Assembly (NCBI GenBank): GCA_023251195.1
Contig: JAHEZG010000017.1
Span: 1 to 23,091 of the forward strand
Length of the DNA: 23,091 bases
Origin: Chitinophagaceae bacterium
GTDB taxonomy: Bacteria; Bacteroidota; Bacteroidia; Chitinophagales; UBA10324
Direction of reading: 5' to 3'
The position numbers and the translations under genes were made by a program. Positions 9,053 to 17,933 of the stretch are shown in pieces. Within the stretch, counting starts at the first letter, position 1. Each line of letters starts with the position of its first letter. Below the pieces are notes generated by a model. The model ran no database searches and was not told the DNA's origin. It saw only the letters and a program-made list of their open reading frames with translations.

Positions 9053-9064
9053 TCCGTCCCCATT

Positions 9065-10255
9065 ATGAAACGCTCGCCATTACTCGTACTCTTCATCACC
9101 ATTTTTATCGACCTGCTTGGCTTCGGAATCATCATTCCGATTTTACCAAATTACACTAAGGAATTAGGAGCATCTTCATTGGATGTTGGATTGATTGCTG
9201 CTATTTATTCGCTCATGAATTTTTTGTTCGCACCCATTTGGGGAACCATCAGTGATCGGTTTGGGAGGCGGCCAATAATATTAATCAGCATTTGTATTAC
9301 CGCCGCTTCCTATTTTATGTTTGCTTTTTCAACCACTCTTATTTTACTTTTTATTGCACGACTGATTGCAGGAATCGGTTCAGCAAATATTTCAACCGTG
9401 CAGGCTTCAGTTGCTGATATTTCAACTCCTGAAAACAGAGTAAAGATGATGGGACTCATCGGAGCTGCATTTGGACTCGGATTTATTTTCGGACCACCGG
9501 TAGGCGGATTTGTAAAAACACATTTCGGAATTGAGTATGTAGGATTTTTGGCAATGGGTTTATGCATCATTAATTTAGTAATGGCATTTTTTCTTTTGCC
9601 TGAAACCATCAAGCAAAAAAATCCGGAAGCAACTTTTACCATTCATCCATTTAGAAATTTGCGTTCAGCGTTTAAGAAAATTATCATTCGTGATTTGTTC
9701 TTCACCAACTTTTTATACATCACTGCATTCAGTGCCATGCAAATCACTGCACCGCTTTTATGGAAACAACATTATCATTTAACTGATGAACACATTGGAT
9801 ATGTATTTATGTTCATCGGCATTGCATCAGCCATTGTGCAAGCCGGAATGATTGGCTGGCTGAATAAAAATTTTGGCGAACGCAAATTATTAATTGCCGG
9901 TATATGGATGATGGTGGGGGCTCTGGGAATTTTTTCATTGGCTCCGGAAAATTTATTTGTTCCAACAATTGGTATCATCATCATTTTAATGTCGCTTGGA
10001 AATGGATGTATCACACCAACCATTACTACTTTAATTTCTAAGAATGCTCCACGAAACGAACAAGGACAAATACTTGGATTAAATATGTCATTCGCTTCAT
10101 TGGCCAGAGTACTCGGACCTTTGTTCGGCGGATTGGTTTATGATTTTCATTTTAGTTTACCATATCTGATTGGCGCTGGAATTATGTTGATTGCCTGGTT
10201 TTTTGCCAGCCAGGTTTTAAATATTAAAGACTATGAAGGAATGCCGGCTGCATGA
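9065..10255 (+). CDS. MFS transporter, TetA/drug-H+ antiporter-like
   Basis: The product is 396 residues from the ATG at 9065; an in-frame TTG at 9041 would add eight polar residues but overlaps the candidate promoter. Twelve hydrophobic segments are visible, the usual MFS length. The first helix carries FIDLLGFGIIIPILP, typical of the TetA-type DHA1 (12-helix drug:H+ antiporter) branch. The motif A loop between helices 2 and 3 (residues 60-70, G-TISDRFGRRP) is intact, and a G-rich motif C-like segment (GAAFGLGFIFGPPVGG) follows helix 4. It is likely an inner-membrane proton-coupled exporter. The substrate is unknown: similarity to TetA-type proteins in this phylum is generic and does not show tetracycline resistance. 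Confidence 0.9.
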   Translation: MKRSPLLVLFITIFIDLLGFGIIIPILPNYTKELGASSLDVGLIAAIYSLMNFLFAPIWGTISDRFGRRPIILISICITAASYFMFAFSTTLILLFIARLIAGIGSANISTVQASVADISTPENRVKMMGLIGAAFGLGFIFGPPVGGFVKTHFGIEYVGFLAMGLCIINLVMAFFLLPETIKQKNPEATFTIHPFRNLRSAFKKIIIRDLFFTNFLYITAFSAMQITAPLLWKQHYHLTDEHIGYVFMFIGIASAIVQAGMIGWLNKNFGERKLLIAGIWMMVGALGIFSLAPENLFVPTIGIIIILMSLGNGCITPTITTLISKNAPRNEQGQILGLNMSFASLARVLGPLFGGLVYDFHFSLPYLIGAGIMLIAWFFASQVLNIKDYEGMPAA

Positions 10256-10314
10256 TTTAGCCACTCGTTGTAAATTAAGCGATTAAATTTTTTCACGATT
10301 ACCTACACCTCTTC

Positions 10315-11685
10315 ATGATGCAATCAAATGAAATTATAGCGGCAATCAGTTCTCCACCTGGCGTTGGCGCCATTGCTATTGTGCGTGTATCCGGTAACGG
10401 TTGCATTGATTTGGTGAACGCAGTTTTCAAAGGAAAAAATTTAACAGAGCAACCATCGCACACTCTTCACTTCGGATATATAATGGATGGTGAAAAAAAA
10501 ATTGATGAAGTAGTGGTTGGTTTATTTCGTTCGCCACATAGTTATACAGGTGACGACATTGCAGAAATTTCCTGTCACGGTTCAGCATATATACAGCAAC
10601 AGATTTTACAATTGCTTTTGCAGCAGGGTGCAAGAATGGCAAAGCCCGGTGAATTTACTCTTCGTGCTTTCCTCAATGGGAAATTGGATTTGGCAAGTGC
10701 CGAAGCAGTAGCAGATTTAATTGCCGCTGATTCAGAATCATCGCACCAGTTAGCGATTCAGCAAATGCGCGGTGGGTTTTCCAATCACATAAAAGAATTG
10801 CGCAAAGAGTTAATAAATTTTGCCTCACTCATTGAATTGGAACTGGATTTTGCGGAAGAAGATGTAGAGTTCGCCAATAGAAAACAACTGAATGATTTGT
10901 TATTGAAGTTGCACAAAGCCGTTGCTGATTTAGCGGAATCGTTCCGGTTGGGAAATGTTTTGAAGATAGGAGTGAACACAGTTATTGCCGGAAGACCGAA
11001 TGCAGGTAAATCAACTTTGCTGAATGAATTATTAAATGAAGAGCGTGCTATCGTTAGTGAAATAGCCGGAACCACGCGCGACACCATTGAAGAAACACTG
11101 AACATTCATGGAGTGATTTTCAGATTGGCTGATACAGCAGGTTTGCGCGACACCAGTGATGTAATTGAGAAAATGGGAGTGGAGCGCACGCATGAAAAAC
11201 TGCAACTCGCCGCTGTGGTTATTTATTTATTTGATGCAGCGCGAATGGATGAAGAAGAAGTGTTGAGCGATATTGAATCATTAAACCTGAAAGATATTCC
11301 GGTGATTCTTGCTGCCAACAAATCTGATTTGATGAATATTGAATTGGAGAAGAAAAAATTTCCACTCTTAAATAATCTCATTTTTATTTCAGCCAAAGAA
11401 TCGAAAAACATTATTGAACTGAAAGAAAAATTATTTGATTCAGTCTTCAATACAAAAATTCACAGCGGTGATCCTGTTGTTTCAAACATCAGGCATTACG
11501 ATGCGCTGATGAATACATTGAATGCCATTGACGATGTGGTGAAAGGTTTAAATACTAAAGTAAGCGGAGAAATGTATGCGCTTGATATTCGTCGTGCCCT
11601 TGATTATTTAGGTGAGATAACAGGAGAAATTACCAATGAAGATTTGCTCGATAATATTTTCTCGCGGTTTTGCATCGGAAAGTAA
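10315..11685 (+). CDS. mnmE: tRNA uridine-5-carboxymethylaminomethyl(34) synthesis GTPase MnmE
   Basis: A 456-residue protein, very close to the length of E. coli MnmE. With MnmG it modifies wobble uridine 34 of certain tRNAs, using a folate one-carbon unit. The N-terminal tetrahydrofolate-binding domain (I-A-A-I-S-S-P-P-G-VGAIAIVRVSG) is followed by the helical domain and an inserted G domain. The G domain has a P-loop G226-RPNAGKS-T234, the G2 loop GTTRD, DTAG and NKSD. The C-terminus ends F-C-I-G-K with the conserved cysteine at 453. Two ATG codons occur in tandem at 10315 and 10318; either could be used. It lies 59 nt after the MFS gene and converges with the formate/molybdopterin operon (27-nt gap), with no clear terminator between. 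Confidence 0.98.
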   Translation: MMQSNEIIAAISSPPGVGAIAIVRVSGNGCIDLVNAVFKGKNLTEQPSHTLHFGYIMDGEKKIDEVVVGLFRSPHSYTGDDIAEISCHGSAYIQQQILQLLLQQGARMAKPGEFTLRAFLNGKLDLASAEAVADLIAADSESSHQLAIQQMRGGFSNHIKELRKELINFASLIELELDFAEEDVEFANRKQLNDLLLKLHKAVADLAESFRLGNVLKIGVNTVIAGRPNAGKSTLLNELLNEERAIVSEIAGTTRDTIEETLNIHGVIFRLADTAGLRDTSDVIEKMGVERTHEKLQLAAVVIYLFDAARMDEEEVLSDIESLNLKDIPVILAANKSDLMNIELEKKKFPLLNNLIFISAKESKNIIELKEKLFDSVFNTKIHSGDPVVSNIRHYDALMNTLNAIDDVVKGLNTKVSGEMYALDIRRALDYLGEITGEITNEDLLDNIFSRFCIGK

Positions 11686-11712
11686 TTTGATTTTCGTTTA
11701 AAGAAATTCGTT

Positions 11713-12624
11713 TCAATCGTGCGGTGCATTTTCCATCACTTTAAAAATATGAAGCAGGTAAGGAAACAATGCATCCATACTTTCCTGTGCACCGCGAGTT
11801 GAACCCGGCAATGCAAGAATGAGCGTGTTACCTTTTAATCCAGCAACACTGCGCGAAAGCATTGCATAAGGCATTTGTTGTTGACCATAGTTGCGTGCTG
11901 CTTCAGCTATCCCCGGAATTTCTCTGTCGAGCATCGGGCGAATAGCTTCGGGAGTTACATCACGCTTTGATAAACCTGTGCCGCCTGTCACAATGATTAA
12001 ATCTAATTTGCTATCGTAAAGTGATTGCACTTTTTGCTGAATGATTTTTATCTCATCAGCAATGATGGAATAATCTTCAATAGAGGTATTGAATTTTTTC
12101 AGTTTTTCAATAATTGCTTTGCCTGCGAAGTCTTGTTTTTTTCCTGCTGAAATACTATCCGAACAAACTACCACCGCCGTTTTAATAGTTCGACTGAGTG
12201 TATCATTGTATTGCGACTTGCCTCCTTTTTTCTTCAACAGTTTTATTCCAACGATTTCAATTTCTTTATCAATTGGTTTAAGCATATCGTAAATTGTTAA
12301 AGCCACAACTGATGCGCCATGCATGGCTTCCACTTCCACTCCTGTTTTATAAATCGTATGAACTTCTGTTTCAATAATTATTTCAAGGCCTTCAATTTTA
12401 TGCGTGACTGTTGCAAACTCAACAGGCAGCGGATGACAATCGGGAATCATGTCACTCGTTCTCTTAATGGCGAACAAACCCGCCACGCGACTTGCTTCCA
12501 GCACATCACCTTTAGGAACTTTTTTATTGATAACTGCATCAATGGTTTCCTGCTTGCTCACTTTTACAATTGCCTGCGCAATGGCAGTGCGGTGAGTGAA
12601 TATTTTATTGGTGATGTCTATCAT
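11713..12624 (-). CDS. moaCB: Bifunctional MoaC-MoaB/MogA molybdenum cofactor biosynthesis protein
   Basis: A 303-residue fusion. Residues 1-137 are MoaC (cyclic pyranopterin monophosphate synthase, second half of the first step of the pathway), with DCHPLP (62-67), GVEVEAM (95-101) and the terminal KKGGKS (132-137). Residues about 147-303 are a MogA/MoaB-type molybdopterin adenylyltransferase with CSDS, TGGTG (213-217), TPEA and LPGS (272-275). The same fold occurs in moeA at the other end of the operon, which uses the adenylated product. The two activities are early and late steps of one pathway, so the fusion joins non-consecutive reactions. It is the last gene of the operon, 18 nt after the formate dehydrogenase alpha subunit. 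No moaA is seen in the window. Confidence 0.95.
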   Translation of the reverse strand: MIDITNKIFTHRTAIAQAIVKVSKQETIDAVINKKVPKGDVLEASRVAGLFAIKRTSDMIPDCHPLPVEFATVTHKIEGLEIIIETEVHTIYKTGVEVEAMHGASVVALTIYDMLKPIDKEIEIVGIKLLKKKGGKSQYNDTLSRTIKTAVVVCSDSISAGKKQDFAGKAIIEKLKKFNTSIEDYSIIADEIKIIQQKVQSLYDSKLDLIIVTGGTGLSKRDVTPEAIRPMLDREIPGIAEAARNYGQQQMPYAMLSRSVAGLKGNTLILALPGSTRGAQESMDALFPYLLHIFKVMENAPHD

Positions 12625-12642
12625 TAATAAGAGGTAAAACAG

Positions 12643-15387
12643 TTAAACCTTCACAGGTACATTTTTATTTTTAAAACTTCCCTTGCTCTTGCGGATGGTT
12701 ACGGCAACCACTTTATACTCGGGGCATTTTGCTTCACTGTCGTGTTCGTCGCTGGTGATAATGTTTAACAGCACTTCAGGAAAATGGAAAGTGGTGCTGA
12801 GAATTCCCGGTTTTACCTCGTCAGTTATTCTCGCTTTGATATCCACTTTACCGCGAGGTGATTCCACACAAACCATATCGCCTTCGTTGATTAAATTTTT
12901 CTTCGCATCATCCGGATGAATCATCAACACATCTTCTGTAAGAATATCTACATTACCAGTGCGACGAGTCATGGTGCCGGAGTTGTAATGCTCGAGTTCG
13001 CGATTGGTGGTGATGATGTAAGGATAAGACTTTCCGTTTTTTACAATCTCGTTTGATTCTTTGAAATCAAAATAATGGAACTTGCCTTTTCCATCCGCAC
13101 GCTGGAAAGTTTCGAGGTGCAAAATTTCAGTATCAGTTCCGTCCTTACTTACAGGCCATTGTTTTCCATTGTCGCCTAACTCATCCCATTTTACTCCGGC
13201 GAAGAATGGTACTATCTGAGAAATTTCTTCCAGCATGGTATCAGCTTCGTAAGGCGCCTGCTCATATCCCATGCGGTTCATGATGTCAACAATAATTTGC
13301 CCGTCGGCTTTTGTTCCTTCCAATGGCTCCACCACTTTTTGTACTTTCTGAATTCTTCGCTCAGCATTCGTGTAAGTTCCGCTCTTCTCTAAGAAAGTTG
13401 CTCCCGGCAAAACCACTGTTGCATACTTACAGGTTTCAGTCATAAAAATTTCCTGCAACACTAACAGGTCAAGATTCTTCATTGCTGCAATTACCTTGTT
13501 CGTGTTCGGGTCAGTTTGCACCACATCTTCGCCCATCAACCAGATGGCTTTTAAATTTCCTTCAATGGCCGCATCAAACATTTCCGGAATTTTTAATCCC
13601 TTACCAAACGGAATTTTGCGTTTATAAAATGCTTCGTACTGTTTATTTATTTCAGGGTCATACGCATTCATGTATCCTGCACCCTGATGCGGTTGGCAAC
13701 CCATATCTGCAGCACCCTGCACATTGTTTTGTCCGCGCAACGGATTTACACCAACACCTCTACGGCCAATGTTTCCGGTAATCATTGCCAAATCAGAAAT
13801 CAACATCACGGTGTAAGAACCTTGTGTATGTTCAGTTACTCCCAGTCCGTGAAACGACATGGCATTCGGTGCTTTCGCATAAGCCATTGCAGCTTCGCGA
13901 ACCAGGTTACGGTCAACACCGGTAATTTTTTCCATCTCTGCAATATCTACTTTCAATATCTGGTTGCAGAAATCAGTATAACCTTCGGTTCTGTTTTCAA
14001 TAAATTCTTTTGCTTCTAATTTTTCGGTGATGATGTAATACATCATCATGTTCAGCAGCGCCACATTGGTACCGGGGCGCAACTGCAAATGATAAGTCGC
14101 ATACCTCGCCAACTCAGTTCTGCGCGGGTCTATCACGATGGAAGGTTTTCCCTTCATGAAGAACTGCTTGATCTTTGCTCCTGTTACAGGATGCGCATCT
14201 GTTGGATTTGCACCAATCACCATTATGCAATCGGTGTACTTAATATCTTCTACAGAATTGGTAGCAGCTCCAGTTCCGAATGAGCGTTGCATTCCAAGTG
14301 CAGTTGGTGAGTGACAAACACGCGCGCAGCAATCAATGTTATTGGTTCCGATTACGGCGCGAATGAATTTCTGCATAATGTAATTCTCTTCGTTCGTGCA
14401 TCGTGCTGAAGAAATTCCGGCAATGGAATCGGGTCCGTGTTGTTTTAATATTCCGGTTAATTTTTCTGCAATAAAATCATATGCTTCATCCCAAGTTGCA
14501 GGTTGCAGTTCACCGTTTCTTCTGATCATCGGAGTTTTTATTCTGTCCGGATGATTGTAAAACGAAAAGGCAAAGCGGCCCTTCAAACAAGTGTGTCCCT
14601 GGTTCACTTCCGAGTCATAAGGCGCTTGAATTGATTTTACTTTTCCGTTCACAACAGCAACTTCAAGGTTGCAACCCACACCACAGTAAGTACAAACAGT
14701 GCGGACTTTTTTATCAGCAACAATGGACTTCGATTCAAACACATCTGATATGGCTGAGGTCGGACAAGCCTGCGCGCATGCACCGCAACTCACGCAATCC
14801 GATTCAAAGAAATTATTTTCATTGCTCTTCACAATGTGACTGTCGAATCCGCGACCTGCCATGCTCAGCACAAATTCTCCCTGCACTTCATCACACGCAC
14901 GCACGCAACGGAAACAATTTATGCACTTCGAAAAATCAGAAGTCATGTATGGATGACTCAAATCTTTCTTCTTATCGAGGTGATTTTTACCTGCGGGATA
15001 CCGCACATCACGAATGCCTACACGCGCCGCAACAGTTTGTAATTCGCAATTGTTATTGACCTCGCAGGTGAGGCAATCAAGCGGATGGTCGGTGAGCACG
15101 AGCTCAATAATATTCCGTCGCAATTTTTTTATACGGTCACTGTCGGTATAGATGTACGAGTTCGGAATCACGGGTGTGTGACACGATGCCTGCGCTTTTG
15201 CATTTCCGTTTTCAACCAGCGCCACATCCACACTGCAAACACGGCACGAACCAAACGGGTCGAGGTTCGGTGCATCGCAAAGCGTGGGAACAAAATCGTG
15301 ACCGAGATGGCGGCGCACAAATTTCAGAATGGTTTCACCTGCGTTTACTGTGTATGGTTTGTCGTTTATAAATGCTGTTAGTCCCAT
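12643..15387 (-). CDS. fdsA: Formate dehydrogenase alpha subunit, cysteine type (FdsA/FdhF-like)
   Basis: This 914-residue catalytic subunit oxidises formate to CO2, or the reverse, at a molybdenum or tungsten bis-MGD centre. In order: an N-terminal [2Fe-2S] domain (C37, C48, C51, C69); a NuoG-like His-Cys cluster motif (H101, C105, C108, C114); two [4Fe-4S] ferredoxin motifs (C155-C165 and C198-C208); the cluster next to the cofactor (C232, C235, C239, C267); then the molybdopterin oxidoreductase and MGD-binding domains. The metal ligand is cysteine (C358 followed by His359) where E. coli FdhF has selenocysteine, so no selenocysteine machinery is needed. The iron-sulfur layout is that of cytosolic NAD-dependent enzymes. 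The gene starts 2 nt after the stop of the beta subunit, consistent with coupled translation. Some such genes are labelled fdhF. Confidence 0.95.
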   Translation of the reverse strand: MGLTAFINDKPYTVNAGETILKFVRRHLGHDFVPTLCDAPNLDPFGSCRVCSVDVALVENGNAKAQASCHTPVIPNSYIYTDSDRIKKLRRNIIELVLTDHPLDCLTCEVNNNCELQTVAARVGIRDVRYPAGKNHLDKKKDLSHPYMTSDFSKCINCFRCVRACDEVQGEFVLSMAGRGFDSHIVKSNENNFFESDCVSCGACAQACPTSAISDVFESKSIVADKKVRTVCTYCGVGCNLEVAVVNGKVKSIQAPYDSEVNQGHTCLKGRFAFSFYNHPDRIKTPMIRRNGELQPATWDEAYDFIAEKLTGILKQHGPDSIAGISSARCTNEENYIMQKFIRAVIGTNNIDCCARVCHSPTALGMQRSFGTGAATNSVEDIKYTDCIMVIGANPTDAHPVTGAKIKQFFMKGKPSIVIDPRRTELARYATYHLQLRPGTNVALLNMMMYYIITEKLEAKEFIENRTEGYTDFCNQILKVDIAEMEKITGVDRNLVREAAMAYAKAPNAMSFHGLGVTEHTQGSYTVMLISDLAMITGNIGRRGVGVNPLRGQNNVQGAADMGCQPHQGAGYMNAYDPEINKQYEAFYKRKIPFGKGLKIPEMFDAAIEGNLKAIWLMGEDVVQTDPNTNKVIAAMKNLDLLVLQEIFMTETCKYATVVLPGATFLEKSGTYTNAERRIQKVQKVVEPLEGTKADGQIIVDIMNRMGYEQAPYEADTMLEEISQIVPFFAGVKWDELGDNGKQWPVSKDGTDTEILHLETFQRADGKGKFHYFDFKESNEIVKNGKSYPYIITTNRELEHYNSGTMTRRTGNVDILTEDVLMIHPDDAKKNLINEGDMVCVESPRGKVDIKARITDEVKPGILSTTFHFPEVLLNIITSDEHDSEAKCPEYKVVAVTIRKSKGSFKNKNVPVKV

Positions 15388-15389
15388 GA

Positions 15390-17042
15390 TTATTTTTTGA
15401 AGAATGGTGATAACTCTTTATCGAAATATTTTAAAGCATTTTTTATTGGAAGCGGAAGACCTCCACCCAACGCACATAAAGAACCTGTCTCTAAAGTTTC
15501 TAAAAGGTCGTTCATTAAATTGTAATCAATCTTATAATCTTCAGTTTTAGCCTTTTCAATCATTTCATATCCGCGTGTTGATCCAAGCCGACAAGGAAAA
15601 CACTTGCCGCAACTTTCATGAGCAGTAAATTTAAATAAATGTTCAATGTAATTTATCAGCGGATAATTTTCGGGTATGCAAACCACCGAAGCATGACCGA
15701 GCAGAAAACCTTCGCGCGCAAATGAATCGAAGTCAACACTGAGGCTGTCGATTTTAGAAACGGGAACGAGGCCACCGAGCGGCCCGCCGATGTGCATGGC
15801 TTTAACGGGAGCGCGAAATCCTTTACCTAAATCATTAATGATTTTGCTGAGTGGAGTGCCCATGTCCACTTCATAAATGCCGGGGCGGTTAAAATATCCA
15901 TCGAGAGAAATGAGTTTGGTGCCTGATGATTTTGCGGTGCCGATGGCGGCAAAAGCTTTTCCGCCGTGCTGCATGATGAACGGTAGATTGGCCAGTGTCT
16001 CTACATTATTCACCACAGTGGGTTTGTTGAATAATCCCTGCTGAGTAGGATACGGTGGCCGCACCCGTACTTCAGGTCGCTGCCCTTCAATGGAAGAAAG
16101 CAGTGCGGTTTCTTCGCCGCAGATGTAAGCGCCCTGTGCTTTTATTACTTTGAAGTTGAAGGTGAAACCGCTGCCATTAATGTTTTCTCCTAACAGGTTT
16201 TCATTTTGCAGTTTCGAAATTTCTTCGGTCACAATATCAACCGACTCGGGATATTCGCCGCGGATGTAAACCACTCCGTGTTGGGCACCTGTTATGTAGC
16301 CGGCAATCATCATTCCCATGAGCATGGTGTGCGGGCGCTGTTCCATGATGTAGCGGTCGGAGTAGGCACCGGGGTCGCCTTCATCCGCATTGCAGACAAT
16401 GAATTTTGTATCACCTGCAACATTGCGGCACGACTCTAATTTGAATGCCATTGAAAAACCTGCACCACCACGGCCACGCAGTCCGGAATCTTTCAGTTCG
16501 GCAAGAAGCGCTTCGGGAGTTTTGGTTAAGCAGTTGGTAAATATTTTATAGAAATCTTTTATGCTGCCATACTCGCATGTGAGTATGGGTGTGCCGATGG
16601 CACCGACATTGTATTTTTCTTTAGTACCCACATTACCTGACATTATTTTTTCAATGTCATCAATATCGTTTCCTGAATAATTTTTTCCGTTGATGTGGAA
16701 CGATGCATTTTCGTGACAGCGACCGAGGCAGCACATTTCGCCAATCTCGTCGGCAGAATATTGTGCGCTGATTTTTGAATGCAATGAATCCTGTGTTCCG
16801 GCGGTCATGCAGGAACTGCCATTGCAGATGTAAACTTTCTTGCCTTTGTGTTCGGGTTTCAGAAAATCATAAAAAGATACGGCACCATACACTGATGCTT
16901 TTCCAACGAGGAATTCTTCGCGCAATTTTTCTAATGCAGCCGCATCAGGTGTTCCGGTTGCAGTTGCAAGGTTTCCATATTCTTCGAAAAGATTTTTTAA
17001 TAATCCTTTCCTTCCTGATAAATCACTTAAATTTTTTGACAT
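15390..17042 (-). CDS. fdsB: NAD-linked formate dehydrogenase beta subunit, NuoE-NuoF fusion
   Basis: The product has 550 residues. Residues 1 to about 135 are NuoE-like: a short helical bundle with SVYGAVSFYDF, then a thioredoxin-like [2Fe-2S] site with CX4C (C73, C78) and CX3C (C105, C109). The rest is NuoF-like: G-L-RGRGGAGF (187-196) and NADEGDPG (218-225) for FMN and NAD(H) binding, and a [4Fe-4S] site (C478, C481, C484, C523). It should pass electrons between the alpha subunit and NAD+. In Rhodobacter Fds enzymes a separate FdsG carries the [2Fe-2S] cluster; here all four ligands lie in the fused chain and no fdsG is present. No membrane subunit is seen, so a soluble enzyme is likely. 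Its start overlaps the end of fdhD by 20 nt. Comparison with hydrogenase HoxF-type proteins is natural, but the partner gene is clearly a formate dehydrogenase. Confidence 0.93.
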   Translation of the reverse strand: MSKNLSDLSGRKGLLKNLFEEYGNLATATGTPDAAALEKLREEFLVGKASVYGAVSFYDFLKPEHKGKKVYICNGSSCMTAGTQDSLHSKISAQYSADEIGEMCCLGRCHENASFHINGKNYSGNDIDDIEKIMSGNVGTKEKYNVGAIGTPILTCEYGSIKDFYKIFTNCLTKTPEALLAELKDSGLRGRGGAGFSMAFKLESCRNVAGDTKFIVCNADEGDPGAYSDRYIMEQRPHTMLMGMMIAGYITGAQHGVVYIRGEYPESVDIVTEEISKLQNENLLGENINGSGFTFNFKVIKAQGAYICGEETALLSSIEGQRPEVRVRPPYPTQQGLFNKPTVVNNVETLANLPFIMQHGGKAFAAIGTAKSSGTKLISLDGYFNRPGIYEVDMGTPLSKIINDLGKGFRAPVKAMHIGGPLGGLVPVSKIDSLSVDFDSFAREGFLLGHASVVCIPENYPLINYIEHLFKFTAHESCGKCFPCRLGSTRGYEMIEKAKTEDYKIDYNLMNDLLETLETGSLCALGGGLPLPIKNALKYFDKELSPFFKK

Positions 17043-17877
17043 CGGTTTTATCGTTGACCTGCCCTGTGGTTATTTCGGGTTTATCGTTTGCCACCTGTGC
17101 AGGATTTGAGTAAACAGTAAATTTATTATTGCGGCAGAAAGCCATGAGGGAAATTCCGGCGGCTTCGGCTGAATCAACAGCTAATGATGAAGGCGCTGAA
17201 ACAGAAGCGAGAAAAGGAATGCCCGCAGATTTTGCCTTGCTTACAATTTCGTATGACACGCGACCACTGACGGTGATGAGCTTTGCTTTATCGAGTAGGT
17301 TATTATTCACGAGGTATCCAATCACTTTATCAACTGCGTTGTGGCGACCAATGTCTTCCATAACAGCCAACAGTTCTCCATCAATGGTGAATGCACCGGC
17401 GGCGTGTGTGCCTCCTGATTGCTGAAAAGTTTTTTGCTGCTCGCTCACTTTTTCAAACATCATTTTTACCAATGATGGATTGAGAATATCTGAATTTAAA
17501 ACTCTGTCGGTTCCCAATTCATCCAATTCGGTTTTGCCACACACACCACATGATGACGCGGAGATTACATTTCGTGTTCCGGCGAAATCTTTCAGAATAA
17601 GTTCAGGAGGAATTTTAACATTCACTGCACTGATAAATCCTTCTTCATTCTTTTCAAGAATATCTATTACGGGATGTTCAGTTAAACTCTGAAATATTTT
17701 TTCGGAGAATAATAATCCGCGAACCAGTTCCATTTCGTTGCCCGGAGTTTGCATGGTAACTGTGAACGGAACTTCATTGACGGCAATACTCAGCGCTACT
17801 TCAACTGCGAGAATATCTTCGACCTGAGAAAATTTCCCTTCGTTAAAAAACAGTCCGTTGTATTGTTCAATGTTCAT
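17023..17877 (-). CDS. fdhD: Formate dehydrogenase accessory sulfurtransferase FdhD
   Basis: The product is 284 residues, the usual family length. It carries the family signature S-S-C110-G-V-C113-G-K, the mobile-loop CxxC that corresponds to the catalytic pair of E. coli FdhD. E. coli FdhD takes sulfur from the cysteine desulfurase IscS and places it on the bis-MGD cofactor, a step needed for active formate dehydrogenase. The C-terminal half holds the conserved GGTHAAGAF, EDIGRHNAVDK and SGRVSYEIV segments. It lies immediately upstream of, and overlaps, the beta subunit, so the chaperone and its client are probably made together. A GC-rich inverted repeat lies in its leader. Confidence 0.97.
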   Translation of the reverse strand: MNIEQYNGLFFNEGKFSQVEDILAVEVALSIAVNEVPFTVTMQTPGNEMELVRGLLFSEKIFQSLTEHPVIDILEKNEEGFISAVNVKIPPELILKDFAGTRNVISASSCGVCGKTELDELGTDRVLNSDILNPSLVKMMFEKVSEQQKTFQQSGGTHAAGAFTIDGELLAVMEDIGRHNAVDKVIGYLVNNNLLDKAKLITVSGRVSYEIVSKAKSAGIPFLASVSAPSSLAVDSAEAAGISLMAFCRNNKFTVYSNPAQVANDKPEITTGQVNDKTDVKKFK

Positions 17878-17882
17878 TTGAA

Positions 17883-17919
17883 AGCCTCACCCCTAACCCC
17901 TCTCCTAAGGAGAGGGGAA
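17883..17919. repeat. Dispersed-type GC-rich inverted repeat in the fhs-fdhD gap
   Basis: CCCCTCTCCT (17897-17906) and AGGAGAGGGG (17908-17917) are perfect 10-bp arms around a single A, preceded by AGCCTCACCCCTAA. In one frame this reads as ASPLTPLLRRGE, a string often seen where dispersed intergenic repeats of this type have been translated by mistake in many bacterial genomes (recalled knowledge, not searched). In the operon transcript the hairpin would end 19 nt before the fdhD start codon. It has no T-run after either arm, so it is not a normal terminator. It could act as a processing, stability or attenuation site. Confidence 0.75.
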
Positions 17920-17933
17920 TGGACGCGAAAATT

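Noticed and set aside
9041..9064. TTG at 9041 as the start of the MFS transporter
   Set aside because: It adds eight polar residues not usual in the family and lies inside the candidate promoter; the ATG at 9065 directly precedes the first membrane helix.
9065..10255. Tetracycline resistance gene
   Set aside because: The TetA-like MFS signature is generic in this family and no resistance-specific evidence, mobile element or TetR-type regulator is present.
13482..15381. Several plus-strand open frames opposite the formate dehydrogenase alpha gene
   Set aside because: They are shadows of a well-supported gene; their products are rich in His, Cys and Ser without recognisable domains.
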